From contig JAJDAC010000018.1 of assembly GCA_029262065.1 (NCBI GenBank), positions 62,001 to 126,000 on the forward strand: a stretch of DNA of 64,000 bases, given 5' to 3'. A program made the position numbers and the translations under genes. This stretch comes from Candidatus Krumholzibacteriota bacterium (GTDB taxonomy: Bacteria; Krumholzibacteriota; Krumholzibacteriia; JAJRXK01). Below the pieces are notes generated by a model that was not told the origin of the DNA, ran no database searches, and saw nothing but the letters and a program-made list of their open reading frames with translations. Below, one piece after another: positions 24,833-34,168 of the stretch; the first letter of the stretch is position 1, and each line of letters starts with the position of its first letter.

Positions 24833-26029
24833 TCAGCCAGCAAGATCGCTGTCACCGGACGCAACGTCGCCCCGAATCCCGGATTTGGAGTCCGCATTCA
24901 GTATTTGGTACTCGCGCCGCCATGCGCTGGGCGTAGCCCCCACCAGTTTCTTGAACGACCGATTGAAACTGGTCTTCGACTTGAACCCGCAATCGAGCGC
25001 CACCTCCAGGATGGACCGGGTCTCCTTCGGGTCCAGCAACCGCTTCTGTACCCGTTCGACCCGAAATCGGTTCACGTAGTCGTTGAAGTTCTCGCCGGCG
25101 CCTTCGTTGATGGAACGCGACAGCGTCCAACTGTTGGTGGCCAGCTCTCGAGCCAGGCCATCGAGCGTCAGATCGAGGTTCAGGTACAATTCGTCGGAAC
25201 GCAAATTCTCGCTGAAACCCGCCAGCCGTTGCGGCCAATCTGGGCCGCGAGCAACGACGGGGGCTGGGTCGGCCGCTACCGACTCGGATGTCAGGGCCAA
25301 ACTTTCACGGGTCATTTCCGGATACTTCAGCTCCGCGTGACGATATCCAGATATTCCGAAGGAGTACGTGAGTACGGCCACCATCAGATATAGCCAGTAC
25401 ATGTGCTCGTAGGAGAGTGGCGTGATCCACTGGCTCACACCCTCGAACGCCATCCAAACGAGGATCCCGCCCACCAACCCCACCAGAAAGTTGCGGACCC
25501 ACGTGAGGTTGTAGTCTTCGCTATCGGAAACGCGCTGTGGCACCCATTCCCGGTAGGCGCGAAAAATGCGCGCCGCCGCCACCCAGTACAACAGCGCCGA
25601 AACGACCGCCAATCCGGTCTCGGCCGGCACGATCCACGGAGCGTGGAACCTGTTCTGGTATTCGTATTTCCAATCGAGCGGCTGAGCAAAGAGCACCGTG
25701 TAGTAGACAACCTGGACCAACAACGGTAGCAAATGCAGAGGCCAGCGGCTCGGCAGCTCGCCGGTCAACAACCGACGCACGTAGAAGTACAGGAGGGGAC
25801 CGAAACCCAAGCTCCAGTCCCACGGAGCCAGCGTGAGCCATGGGAACTTCTTGTACGCGCCGGCAAATCCAATGAGGCTGGGAATCAACGCCAGCGTAAA
25901 GGCGAAGAGCAGGGCGGCCAGGCATCGGTTGGCCACGCGGTTACGGCGCCTGGTAAGGAGAAGCATCGCGACGGTGACACCCTGCACCGCGCCCAGCAAA
26001 AGAATCGTGCTGCGCCACCCCAGATCCAT
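24833..26029 (-). CDS. Membrane-anchored AraC-family regulator
   Basis: A 398-residue protein with about seven transmembrane helices in the first 235 residues, then a linker and a C-terminal AraC/XylS DNA-binding domain: DGLARELATNSWTLSRSINEGAGENFNDYVNRFRVERVQKRLL, then ILEVALDCGFKSKTSFNRSFKKLVGATPSAWR. This arrangement is common in Bacteroidota and related groups and implies signal sensing in the membrane. It precedes the S41 peptidase gene and diverges from the serine hydrolase gene, so either may be its target. Confidence 0.9.
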   Translation of the reverse strand: MDLGWRSTILLLGAVQGVTVAMLLLTRRRNRVANRCLAALLFAFTLALIPSLIGFAGAYKKFPWLTLAPWDWSLGFGPLLYFYVRRLLTGELPSRWPLHLLPLLVQVVYYTVLFAQPLDWKYEYQNRFHAPWIVPAETGLAVVSALLYWVAAARIFRAYREWVPQRVSDSEDYNLTWVRNFLVGLVGGILVWMAFEGVSQWITPLSYEHMYWLYLMVAVLTYSFGISGYRHAELKYPEMTRESLALTSESVAADPAPVVARGPDWPQRLAGFSENLRSDELYLNLDLTLDGLARELATNSWTLSRSINEGAGENFNDYVNRFRVERVQKRLLDPKETRSILEVALDCGFKSKTSFNRSFKKLVGATPSAWRREYQILNADSKSGIRGDVASGDSDLAG

Positions 26030-26173
26030 GGGTCAACCCTAACGGAAGGCCGATCGAGAAAGAACATCGTAGCAACCCTTTGGGCCGCCGGGGAGTCCAA
26101 ACCTCATAGCACGACGACATCCGCTGTCGAACAGTTCCTGAGTGACCGCGGCCCCGCCAACCGAGGAAAATCC

Positions 26174-27547
26174 TTGCGCTTGACCAATATTGCAGCCTGC
26201 CTCCTGGCATCGTGGATCGCGGCCACGCCGTCGGCAGAAGCCGATACGAGAGTAGACACCGCCCGGCTCGGCCAACGGATCGAGGCCATGGTGAAACCGT
26301 ACGTGGAACTGAGGGACTTCAGCGGCACGATCCTGGTGGCCCAGGGCGATGAAGTTCTGTTCGCGCGCGGATTCGGGAAGGCGGATTTCGAGCTGGTAGT
26401 AGAAAACACACCTACGACTCGATTCATGATCGGATCCATATCGAAGCAATTCACGGCGGCCGCGGTCCTGGCTCTGGAGGTCGACGGGCGGCTGAACGTG
26501 ACCGACGCCGTATCCAAACACGTACCCGACTACCCGCGCGGGGACGAGATCACCATCCATCACCTTCTGACTCATCGATCGGGAATCGCCGATATCTACA
26601 CCCTCGAGCAGTACGGAAGTCTGAAGCACGCCGACCCCACCCTGGCGCAGGTGGTCGCTCAATTCCAGCAACTGCCCCTGGATTTTGAACCGGGATCCCA
26701 GTACTCATATTGCAACTCGGGCTACACACTCCTGGCCCACATCATCGAACTGACGTCGGGCATGAGCTACTCGGAGTTCATGACTTCGCGCGTCTTCCAA
26801 CCCGCCGGCATGGAAGACTCCGGCGCGTCACAAGACCGCGCAATCGTCGAAGGCCTCGCTACCGGTTACGATCCACTGGGCCAGCAAGGTCTGCGACGCG
26901 CCATCGAGGTCGCGCCCGCCCTGCTCACCGGCTCGGGATCGGTGTACTCCACGGCCGACGACCTGCTTCAGTGGCACCGCGCGCTGTCTTCAAACGCCGT
27001 GCTTCCCGATTCATCACGCACCAAGATGATGTCAAGCCACGGCTCGAGCTACGGCTATGGTGTGAGCGTGTTCGAACGATTCGGCGGAAAGGTGATCGAA
27101 CACGATGGCCGACTCCCCGGCTACGCGTGCGATCTGGCGCGCTACCTGGACATTGATGCGGTAGTGATCATCCTGGGAAATGTGCAATCGTCCATGCGTG
27201 ATCGCCTGCGCGACGACATCGCGTCGCTGATTCACGGCGAGGAGCCGGACGAACGAGAGGTTCGCACGGTCAACGATATTGCCGTGGATCCCGCCGACCT
27301 GGAGGCCCTGGAAGGAAAGTACTCCTTCGGCCCCAACTTCTTCGTCATGGTCCGCGCGGGCGGCAGTTACCTGAGCCTGGCGGCCAACCGGGGAGAAGAA
27401 TCGGAGTTCTTCCCGGTGGGCGAAGGCGAGTACTTCAGCCGCGCCTTGTACGCGGGAGCGCGATTCGAAATCGACGAGCAGGGAAAACCAGTGGCCATGG
27501 AGTACATCAGAGAAGGGCGCAGCTTCCGGGGAGAGTACGAACCCTGA
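26174..27547 (+). CDS. Exported serine hydrolase, beta-lactamase/DD-peptidase fold
   Basis: The 457-residue product has a signal peptide (LRLTNIAACLLASWIAATPSAEA) and the class C beta-lactamase-like core: MIGSISKQFTAAAVL (S-x-x-K nucleophile motif), YSYCNSGYTLLAHIIE (Y-x-N) and VIEHDGRLPGY (HxG). A C-terminal beta domain follows (LEGKYSFGPNFFVMV). It may hydrolyse peptides or esters; resistance activity cannot be claimed. TTG 26174, with GAGG eight bases upstream, gives the signal peptide. The much longer open frame back to 25733 runs across the regulator gene on the other strand and was rejected. Confidence 0.87.
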   Translation: MRLTNIAACLLASWIAATPSAEADTRVDTARLGQRIEAMVKPYVELRDFSGTILVAQGDEVLFARGFGKADFELVVENTPTTRFMIGSISKQFTAAAVLALEVDGRLNVTDAVSKHVPDYPRGDEITIHHLLTHRSGIADIYTLEQYGSLKHADPTLAQVVAQFQQLPLDFEPGSQYSYCNSGYTLLAHIIELTSGMSYSEFMTSRVFQPAGMEDSGASQDRAIVEGLATGYDPLGQQGLRRAIEVAPALLTGSGSVYSTADDLLQWHRALSSNAVLPDSSRTKMMSSHGSSYGYGVSVFERFGGKVIEHDGRLPGYACDLARYLDIDAVVIILGNVQSSMRDRLRDDIASLIHGEEPDEREVRTVNDIAVDPADLEALEGKYSFGPNFFVMVRAGGSYLSLAANRGEESEFFPVGEGEYFSRALYAGARFEIDEQGKPVAMEYIREGRSFRGEYEP

Positions 27548-27877
27548 TGGGGATACGGCGCCCCGAACGAATCGGGCCCAACGGGAACCAAGGCTCGAAA
27601 AGACCGATTGGGGGCTGGAAACTGCGGGCATTGCCCGTTCATCTTTCACATGACCCCAAGCCAATATAGAAGGAAGCTGGCCGCCGGCCCCGATTTTGCC
27701 TACACTTGTTTCCAAGCCGGTCCCATCCCTTGGTGACCGCAGGCGAACAACAGCGTCTCACCCCGAGACAGCCCGCCTTTTTGACCAAGCTTTCTTACCC
27801 TCCTCTGTTGTGCGGGTCGGATCCTCGACCCTGACGAGCGCCCAAAAACTGCACTCGACTCGGTAGAATTGAAGAAA
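27548..27877 (+). other. Gene-free spacer of about 330 bases
   Basis: Holds a short hairpin (CGGGC-ATT-GCCCG, 27625-27637) followed by TTCATCTTT, likely terminating the serine hydrolase transcript. The rest is the upstream region of the helicase gene and may be a long leader. TAGAAT at 27864-27869 is a possible -10 close to the helicase start. No convincing gene is present. Confidence 0.5.
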
Positions 27878-29146
27878 ATGACTGATTCCAACGCATCCGT
27901 GCGTTCGGGCTTCGCTGAATTCCAGCTGGAGCCCATGCTCGAACGTGGTGTGGCCGCGATGGGGTTTGACGACCCGCGTCCAATCCAGACCATGACCATT
28001 CCCGCGGCCCTTGAAGGCCGCGACATTCTGGGGCTGGCCCAGACGGGCACCGGCAAGACCGCCGCCTTTGCCCTACCACTGCTCGATCGAATCGTTGCCC
28101 GGAAGAAGCGGGGCCCGTTGGCCCTGGTACTCGCGCCCACGCGCGAGCTGGCCACGCAGATCGATCGCGAAATACGCCAACTGGCCAAGTTCACCAAGGT
28201 GCGGACCCTGACCATATATGGTGGTGTTCCGTTCAACCCACAGATTCGCAGCCTACGACGCGGGCCAGACATCCTGGTTGCGTGTCCCGGCCGTCTGCTC
28301 GACTTGCATGACAAGGGCTTCGTGGACTTTTCCCAGATCGAGGCTCTCGTTCTGGATGAAGCCGACCACATGTTCGATATGGGCTTCCTACCGGCGATCC
28401 AGAAGATTCTTGATCTGATTCCCGAGCAACGGCAGAACCTGTTGTTCTCGGCGACCATGCCCAAGGAAATTCGCGGCCTGGCCAATAACATTCTCCAGAA
28501 TCCACACGTGGTGGAGCTGTCGCACTCAAAGCCAGCCGAAACCATCGACCACGCTCTCTACCCGGTGAAGCCCGATCGCAAACGGGATCTGCTGGAACGC
28601 TTGCTGAAGCCCAAGACGGTCCAGTCGGCGATCGTGTTCACGCGCACCAAGCACCGCGCCAAGCGCTTGGCCGAACAACTCGCCAAGGCCGGGCATCGCG
28701 CGATTGCGTTGCAAGGCAACATGACCCAGAACCATCGCGATCGTGCCCTGCGTGGGTTTCGCGAGGGACGCTACAACGTATTGGTGGCTACCGACATCGT
28801 CGCGCGCGGCATCGACGTGACGGGCGTGTCGTGCGTCATCAATTATGACGCACCCAACACCCCCGAAGCCTATACCCATCGTATCGGACGTACCGGACGC
28901 TCGGAAAAGGCGGGGCGTGCGTGCACGTTGGTAAGCAACGAAGATCATGCGTGGATCGGCGCCACCGAACAATATCTTGGTTCGCCCATCGACCGGCGTT
29001 ACGAAGACGGGTTCGACCGCGTCAACATCCGGGCGACCAAAGACAAGGCCGCGACTCCCGCAAACGGTCGCAACCCGAAGGGCGGCGCGCCGTGGGGAAA
29101 GCGACGTCACTACGGCAAGCGAGGCGGCGGCCGACGGACCGGCTGA
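27878..29146 (+). CDS. rhlE: DEAD-box ATP-dependent RNA helicase, RhlE-like
   Basis: The 422-residue product has the full motif set: PRPIQTMTIP (Q motif), AQTGTGKTAAF (I), PTRELA (Ia), VLDEADHMFDMGF (II, DEAD), LFSATMP (III), ATDIVARGIDV (V) and YTHRIGRTGRS (VI, HRIGRTGR). A short basic Gly-rich tail (WGKRRHYGKRGGGRRTG) is typical of RhlE. It unwinds RNA in ribosome assembly or decay, often at low temperature. ATG 27878 is used; a TTG three codons upstream is less likely. Its stop lies in a tandem repeat. Confidence 0.93.
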   Translation: MTDSNASVRSGFAEFQLEPMLERGVAAMGFDDPRPIQTMTIPAALEGRDILGLAQTGTGKTAAFALPLLDRIVARKKRGPLALVLAPTRELATQIDREIRQLAKFTKVRTLTIYGGVPFNPQIRSLRRGPDILVACPGRLLDLHDKGFVDFSQIEALVLDEADHMFDMGFLPAIQKILDLIPEQRQNLLFSATMPKEIRGLANNILQNPHVVELSHSKPAETIDHALYPVKPDRKRDLLERLLKPKTVQSAIVFTRTKHRAKRLAEQLAKAGHRAIALQGNMTQNHRDRALRGFREGRYNVLVATDIVARGIDVTGVSCVINYDAPNTPEAYTHRIGRTGRSEKAGRACTLVSNEDHAWIGATEQYLGSPIDRRYEDGFDRVNIRATKDKAATPANGRNPKGGAPWGKRRHYGKRGGGRRTG

Positions 29147-29178
29147 CGGCTGACGGCTGACGGGCTGACGGGCTGACG
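29141..29178 (+). repeat. Tandem GGCTGAC repeat across the helicase stop codon
   Basis: Three copies of GGCTGAC then two of GGGCTGAC. The stop TGA (29144-29146) is inside the first copy. Slippage here could change the reading frame and the length of the helicase tail. Confidence 0.8.
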
Positions 29179-29198
29179 TGAGATAATTGCTTCTCGGG

Positions 29199-29227
29199 AC
29201 GGGCACCATGAATTTCGTGGTGCCCGT
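29199..29227 (+). terminator. Terminator after the helicase gene
   Basis: A perfect 10-bp stem (ACGGGCACCA with TGGTGCCCGT) and a 9-base loop, followed by TCTTCGTTCG. It separates the helicase from the P460 gene. Confidence 0.75.
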
Positions 29228-29351
29228 TCTTCGTTCGAATCACTTTCGTCTACTCACTATCTACTGATTCCCTCCGGATTGTCCCCTGGTAGGGCAGGCC
29301 TAGACTGGGTAACAAGCCCAGTCGAGTCACGCTTCCCTCAGGAGACCCCCA

Positions 29352-30965
29352 ATGAACAGAAGATTCTTGATGAACGCGCTGATGGTTCCGGTGGTCTACT
29401 GCGGATTGATCGTGCTTTCGGTGCGAGCCCAGCCTCACTCCCAAGCGTCGCCCTCGGCCGTGGAGTTCAACGAGGCGGGCCAGTTGGTGCGGCCCACCGG
29501 CTACCGTCAGTGGGTCTACATCGGTACTCCCCACACGCCCAACGATCTGAATCCCCCGGAAGCCCCTTTTCCGGACTTCCACAACGTCTACATCGACCCC
29601 CCCAGCTACGCACGCTACATGGAGACCGGTAGGTTTCCTGACGGAACCGTGCTGGTGAAGGAGTTGGTGGAGGTGGGCTCCACCCGGGCCGTCAGCGGCA
29701 AAGGCTACTTCATGGGCGAGTTCATCGGCCTCGAGACCGCTATCAAGAGCGCGGAGCGATTCCCCGATGAACCCGGCAATTGGGCCTATTTCAGTTTTGG
29801 CCATTCGTACCCGCTGGCCGAAACGGCCGAAGCCTTTCCTACCGCGGCGTGCAACACGTGTCACCTGGTGTCGGCCGCCGACGACTTCGTCTTCACCCAG
29901 TACTATCCGGTGTTGAGAGCCCCGCGGCAGCCACGTCGCAGCGAAACCACCAAGTGGACCAGGGATGGCAAGCTGGTCCAGCCCGAAAGCTGGCGCGAAT
30001 GGGTCTACGTAGGAACCCCACTCACCCCCAACGATCTGAACCCGCCCGAGGCGCCGTTCCCCGACTTCCACAACGTCTACATTCCGCCCAACGACTTCGC
30101 GCACTACCAACGTACGGGCAAGTTTCGTGACGGAACCATTCTCATCAAGGAACTAGTAAGCGTGGGTTCGAAGGGCGCGGTCAGTGGTCGCGGCTACTTC
30201 ATGGGTGAATTCACCGGCCTCGAAGCCACGGTGAAGGACTCCAAGCGCTTTCCGCATGAGCCAGGTAACTGGGCCTACTTCACGTTCGGACACAGCTATC
30301 CGCTGGCGGCCGAAGCCGCGGCCAACGGCGCGTGCCACTCGTGCCACCAGATGAACGCACAAGATGACCTTGTGTTCACGCAATACTACCCGGTGCTGCG
30401 TGCCGCCAAACGCGCAGACGAAAAAGCCAGCTCCGGCGGCGCGATGACCGTGGGCAGCAAAGACTACGATGAAATCGCCCAGGGCATGGCGGCGGGGATG
30501 GCCACCGCGCTCCAGTCGTCCGCGAAGACGCCGCCGGTTGACTCCGAAGTGCCTGTCGACCTCGAGGACCTCGCCCGCTACCTCAAGTCCGGCGCATACA
30601 AGAATCTGCCGCACCAGGAAACCAACTCGCATCCATCCCGTGGACCCCACTCCAAGTTTGGCTGGCCAGTGCGGGTGTTCATGGACGAGAAGATGAATCG
30701 TTCCCTGGCATCGGGGGCCGCGCAGCACCCCAAGGGCGCGTCGATTGTGAAGGAGATGTTTACCGACGACGGCGATCTCCAGGGTTGGGCCGTCATGGTC
30801 AAGACCCAGGATGACAGCCAGGGTGGCGACGGCTGGTTCTGGTACGAAACGACCAATGTAGATCAGCCAGAAGATGTCGTGGCCGTGGGCAACGGAGTGC
30901 CACTTTGCTACGGGTGTCACTCGGTGGGAAACGACTTCTTCCTGAGCAGCTACCCGCTGAAGTAG
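29352..30965 (+). CDS. Three-heme secreted protein with tandem cytochrome P460 domains
   Basis: The 537-residue product has a signal peptide then three cytochrome P460-like units. Units 1 and 2 (about residues 40-190 and 205-352) are close duplicates: WVYxGTPxTPNDLNPPEAPFPDFHNVY, GTxLxKELVxVGS, RGYFMGEF, GNWAYFxFGHSYPLA, and heme motifs CNTCH (167-171) and CHSCH (328-332). Unit 3 is more diverged and ends in CYGCH (519-523). P460 cytochromes oxidise hydroxylamine or detoxify NO-type compounds, normally with one domain and a heme-lysine crosslink. The role of a fused three-domain form is unknown. AGGAG precedes ATG 29352. Confidence 0.85.
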   Translation: MNRRFLMNALMVPVVYCGLIVLSVRAQPHSQASPSAVEFNEAGQLVRPTGYRQWVYIGTPHTPNDLNPPEAPFPDFHNVYIDPPSYARYMETGRFPDGTVLVKELVEVGSTRAVSGKGYFMGEFIGLETAIKSAERFPDEPGNWAYFSFGHSYPLAETAEAFPTAACNTCHLVSAADDFVFTQYYPVLRAPRQPRRSETTKWTRDGKLVQPESWREWVYVGTPLTPNDLNPPEAPFPDFHNVYIPPNDFAHYQRTGKFRDGTILIKELVSVGSKGAVSGRGYFMGEFTGLEATVKDSKRFPHEPGNWAYFTFGHSYPLAAEAAANGACHSCHQMNAQDDLVFTQYYPVLRAAKRADEKASSGGAMTVGSKDYDEIAQGMAAGMATALQSSAKTPPVDSEVPVDLEDLARYLKSGAYKNLPHQETNSHPSRGPHSKFGWPVRVFMDEKMNRSLASGAAQHPKGASIVKEMFTDDGDLQGWAVMVKTQDDSQGGDGWFWYETTNVDQPEDVVAVGNGVPLCYGCHSVGNDFFLSSYPLK

Positions 30966-30981
30966 CCCGCGCGAGCAGCAC

Positions 30982-31014
30982 GAGGCCCGCGCGCAATTCC
31001 TGCGCGCGGGCCTC
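30982..31014. terminator. Bidirectional terminator between convergent genes
   Basis: A perfect 14-bp stem (GAGGCCCGCGCGCA and its complement) with a 5-base loop, lying between the stops of the P460 gene and the minus-strand 1017-residue gene. Confidence 0.75.
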
Positions 31015-31019
31015 CAGAC

Positions 31020-34000
31020 CTACTTCAACAGTGTCGTCTTGAGCATCTGATCGGCCGTGGCCGGCGATTGCATACGCACAAGGTAGACGGCCGAGGCAAG
31101 CGATTGCCCCCGATCATCCGATCCGTTCCAAACCACGGAATGGTCACCCGCCTCGAACGTCTGGTCGGCCAGCAGGCGAACGCGACGACCCTGCATGTCG
31201 TACACCGATAGCTTGACCCAAGCCGCCCGCGGCAAAGCGAAGTGAACCTGTGTGATTGGATTGAACGGATTCGGAACCGCGGCAAGACGGCTGGCCACGA
31301 CCGGAACCACATCACCTTCGACCGCCGTGACCGCGTTCTGACAGAAGTAGCTCATGTACCGCTCTGGCTGTCCCTGAGAATAGTCCTCCCAGGCTGCGAA
31401 CAATGTCTGACTCCCGGCCGCGAACACCGCGAAATCCACGTCGTCGTCCATGTTCACGCGCCGCTTGGGAAAGAACACGTTGCCATCACCGGTTCGCAAC
31501 AGGATCTGCATGGGTTGCCCTGTTTCCTGGGTCATGAGTGCAAACTGACCCGGCCCCTGCGTGCCTACCACACATCGGTAGATCTGCTGGTCGATGATGC
31601 GCCAGCGTACTGGCCCCAGTACGTCGTTCTGCATGAGCGAGGTGTGCAGCAGCGGAGCGCTGCCTCCGGTGTTATCCACGACCCAGGCGAACAACACGTC
31701 GGACCCATCGGAAACGACCGAGGGGGATCGGACGTCCAACCCGAAATGGATCACGATAGGCACGGTCCAAGCTCCAGCCTGGTACCGCTGCATGCACACC
31801 TCGAAAACACCCGGCCAGAATGAATCGCGAGTGTAGGTCATGATGACGTCGGATCCGTGGACGGTAATGTCTGGGTTGCGCGGGTTCGCGCCGGCGGTCG
31901 GGTTGTAGACCACGTTGCCGGCGTCGTAGGTAATCAGACCAGGGTTCCCACCGGCCTGCCGTTCATAGACGACGAACACATCTGAATTGGGTCGTACTGC
32001 GACGACCGGATTCGATTTGGAGTCCGGAGAGTCGGGGATCTGCGAAACGGAGAAGCTGCCGTCGGGAAGCTGCTCTATGAGTTCAACGACCTCCGATGCC
32101 CCCAGGTCATCGACGAATGCGATGATCGGACGATCGTCCGGTGTGAGCGCGATGGTCGCATCGCGGAAATCTGGTGCGGTTGACCCGAACACGTAGGTGC
32201 TCTGAACCTCGCCACCTGTCAGCAGGTGGTAGATAACGTCCCAGACTCCACCATCGCTCTCGATCGTCACCATGTGAACCCGACCCTGGCTATCGACTGC
32301 GGCTTTCCGCGGGCTTCCAAACGACTCCACGTCAGGCAGGGTCACGATCGCATCCTGCGCGTCGCACGGGGGCAGAGGTCCCACTCCGTAGGCGTCGGTC
32401 AGAACATCCTTGGGCTGGCCACCGACCGACGCCCGCAGTTCGTAAGCTCCTACCTGCGCGCCGGCCAGATCAACGATTCCGCCGATGAACGTATGGTCGA
32501 ACATCACCTTCTGGCCCACGTCGAAGGGCCCCGAGCCGGGCTGCTCCAGCGAGAACTCCTGCGTGTCTTCCAGGTAGTCGCCCAGGATGGCCACCGGCTG
32601 CACCTCACCGGGTTCTCCAGCATCGGGAGCGATGTACAAGAGCGTCGGATGGGGTTCACCGCCGGTCGGACTCACACCCATGGCGTATACGTCGTCGGTA
32701 TTCGTGTCGTTGTCGTGCGCCTGCCAGGCGTACTTGGCGCCACCGGAACCGTCCGCAACCACGCGCACGTCCCACAACCCCTGGTCGCCACTCGGCACGA
32801 ACAAGGCCGCCGAAGACCAGAGAACGTTGCCGAATGCGTCGAGTCGCGCACCACCGAGTATCTCGGCGCCCTGATCCCATCGTTCGAAACCCACCACCGC
32901 GCCGCCGAAGCCGTCGGCCGCGATCGCCGCGTTCGAGAAGAAGCCGTAGCCGGTGCTATCGACCGCGCGAATTCCCGTGGGGCCCCACAACAAACTACCC
33001 GCCGCATCCACACGCTGCGCGTAGATATGACCAAACGAATGCACCAGGATGAATCCGCCGACGCCGTCTTCGCACAATTCAGGCGCCGTGCCCGAGTTGG
33101 CCCCTGTACCCAGGGTCTGCACCACGACGCCGTCACCCGCCCAGGTCAATGCGCCCAGCGAGTTCACGTGCTGCGCGTACACCCTTTCTCCACCACTCGT
33201 AATGACATAGGCACCGCCGTTGCCATCTTGCACGGTGCGAACCTCCCAGAAGGTCGTGTGCGGAAAACCCGGGTTTTCCCACACCATCACTCCATCGGGA
33301 CCCCACATGGCCGTACCGTTGGAAGATATGCGCTGCACGCCAGCTTCTTCGAAGTACACGGGCGTAGTCTGGAAGTAGGGTTCGTCGTATCGGTACCAGC
33401 CGAAGAGCGCACCGCCCTGACCGTCGGTACGCATGTCGAAGTCGGTGTAGCCACCTACGGGCGACAGCCAGATGTTGTGCTCGTAGTACTGGTTGACCAC
33501 CGTGCCCCACTGCAGGTTGCCATCGAAATCGTAGCGCGCGGCCACGATCGGCGAGGGGCCGCTGGTGGCATAGCCCACGATTACACCGTTGTTGGGATAG
33601 GCGACCAGCTTCACGCCGACCGTTCCCGGGTTGGTTCCCGCCCAGTCAATCGCCTCGGACCAGAGCATGTTGCCGTCGGGATCGAGCCGCGCCAGTCGCA
33701 GAAGACCCTGCGTGGTCCACCACTCCACATAGGCGCAATAGGCACCACCACTTCCGTCCGGAGCCACGGCCAGCGGAGCGAACTGGGTTGGATGAATGAT
33801 GTCTTGCGGTAGTCCTCGGCCACCGTTTCCCCAGATCTCGGTTCCCACCTTGCTCAGACGAGACAGAAGGGTACCGCTGGGAAAGATGTCGTCGTTTTGA
33901 ATGGCCAACAACATTCCTCCGTAGCCATCCGAAGACACGGCGAGCCCCCTGGCGTCGGCGAAGGGCTCGAAAACGACGGCCCAGCTGGAGTTTTCCCAGC

Positions 34001-34073
34001 CCGCCATGCTCGGACGGGCAGAAGCCATGAGGGTGAAAAAACACACCAGAACCGTGAGAGATCGGGCAACCAT
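31020..34073 (-). CDS. Large secreted protein with propeller-like repeats and FlgD-type C-terminal domain
   Basis: A 1017-residue protein with signal peptide (SLTVLVCFFTLMASARPSMA). Residues 30-470 hold repeats with (D/A)GxGGAxxxW and (A/V)xRxDxxGxxLW cores, as in YTV/WD-like propellers. An IPT-like region around 475-560 (LYIAPDAGEPGEVQPVAI) and a second repeat set at 570-910 follow. The end has AVPNPFNPITQVHF, MQGRRVRLL, VWNGSDD and ASAVYLVRM. It is surface-bound or secreted with unknown ligand. GGAGG precedes ATG 34073. Confidence 0.83.
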   Translation of the reverse strand: MVARSLTVLVCFFTLMASARPSMAGWENSSWAVVFEPFADARGLAVSSDGYGGMLLAIQNDDIFPSGTLLSRLSKVGTEIWGNGGRGLPQDIIHPTQFAPLAVAPDGSGGAYCAYVEWWTTQGLLRLARLDPDGNMLWSEAIDWAGTNPGTVGVKLVAYPNNGVIVGYATSGPSPIVAARYDFDGNLQWGTVVNQYYEHNIWLSPVGGYTDFDMRTDGQGGALFGWYRYDEPYFQTTPVYFEEAGVQRISSNGTAMWGPDGVMVWENPGFPHTTFWEVRTVQDGNGGAYVITSGGERVYAQHVNSLGALTWAGDGVVVQTLGTGANSGTAPELCEDGVGGFILVHSFGHIYAQRVDAAGSLLWGPTGIRAVDSTGYGFFSNAAIAADGFGGAVVGFERWDQGAEILGGARLDAFGNVLWSSAALFVPSGDQGLWDVRVVADGSGGAKYAWQAHDNDTNTDDVYAMGVSPTGGEPHPTLLYIAPDAGEPGEVQPVAILGDYLEDTQEFSLEQPGSGPFDVGQKVMFDHTFIGGIVDLAGAQVGAYELRASVGGQPKDVLTDAYGVGPLPPCDAQDAIVTLPDVESFGSPRKAAVDSQGRVHMVTIESDGGVWDVIYHLLTGGEVQSTYVFGSTAPDFRDATIALTPDDRPIIAFVDDLGASEVVELIEQLPDGSFSVSQIPDSPDSKSNPVVAVRPNSDVFVVYERQAGGNPGLITYDAGNVVYNPTAGANPRNPDITVHGSDVIMTYTRDSFWPGVFEVCMQRYQAGAWTVPIVIHFGLDVRSPSVVSDGSDVLFAWVVDNTGGSAPLLHTSLMQNDVLGPVRWRIIDQQIYRCVVGTQGPGQFALMTQETGQPMQILLRTGDGNVFFPKRRVNMDDDVDFAVFAAGSQTLFAAWEDYSQGQPERYMSYFCQNAVTAVEGDVVPVVASRLAAVPNPFNPITQVHFALPRAAWVKLSVYDMQGRRVRLLADQTFEAGDHSVVWNGSDDRGQSLASAVYLVRMQSPATADQMLKTTLLK

Positions 34074-34168
34074 GATAGCCTCCGGGCATGCGTGACAGAG
34101 CCGATTTCCCGTGGAACACGGCGGACGTGGGAAATGGCAACGCGGAGGAAGTGGTTTCGTCGTGTTTT

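Noticed and set aside
25733-26173. N-terminal extension of the serine hydrolase frame
   Set aside because: It crosses the AraC-type gene on the other strand and would bury the signal peptide that begins at TTG 26174.
32226-33812. 528-codon plus-strand open frame
   Set aside because: Antisense to the 1017-residue secreted gene; Arg/His/Val-rich composition with no domain.
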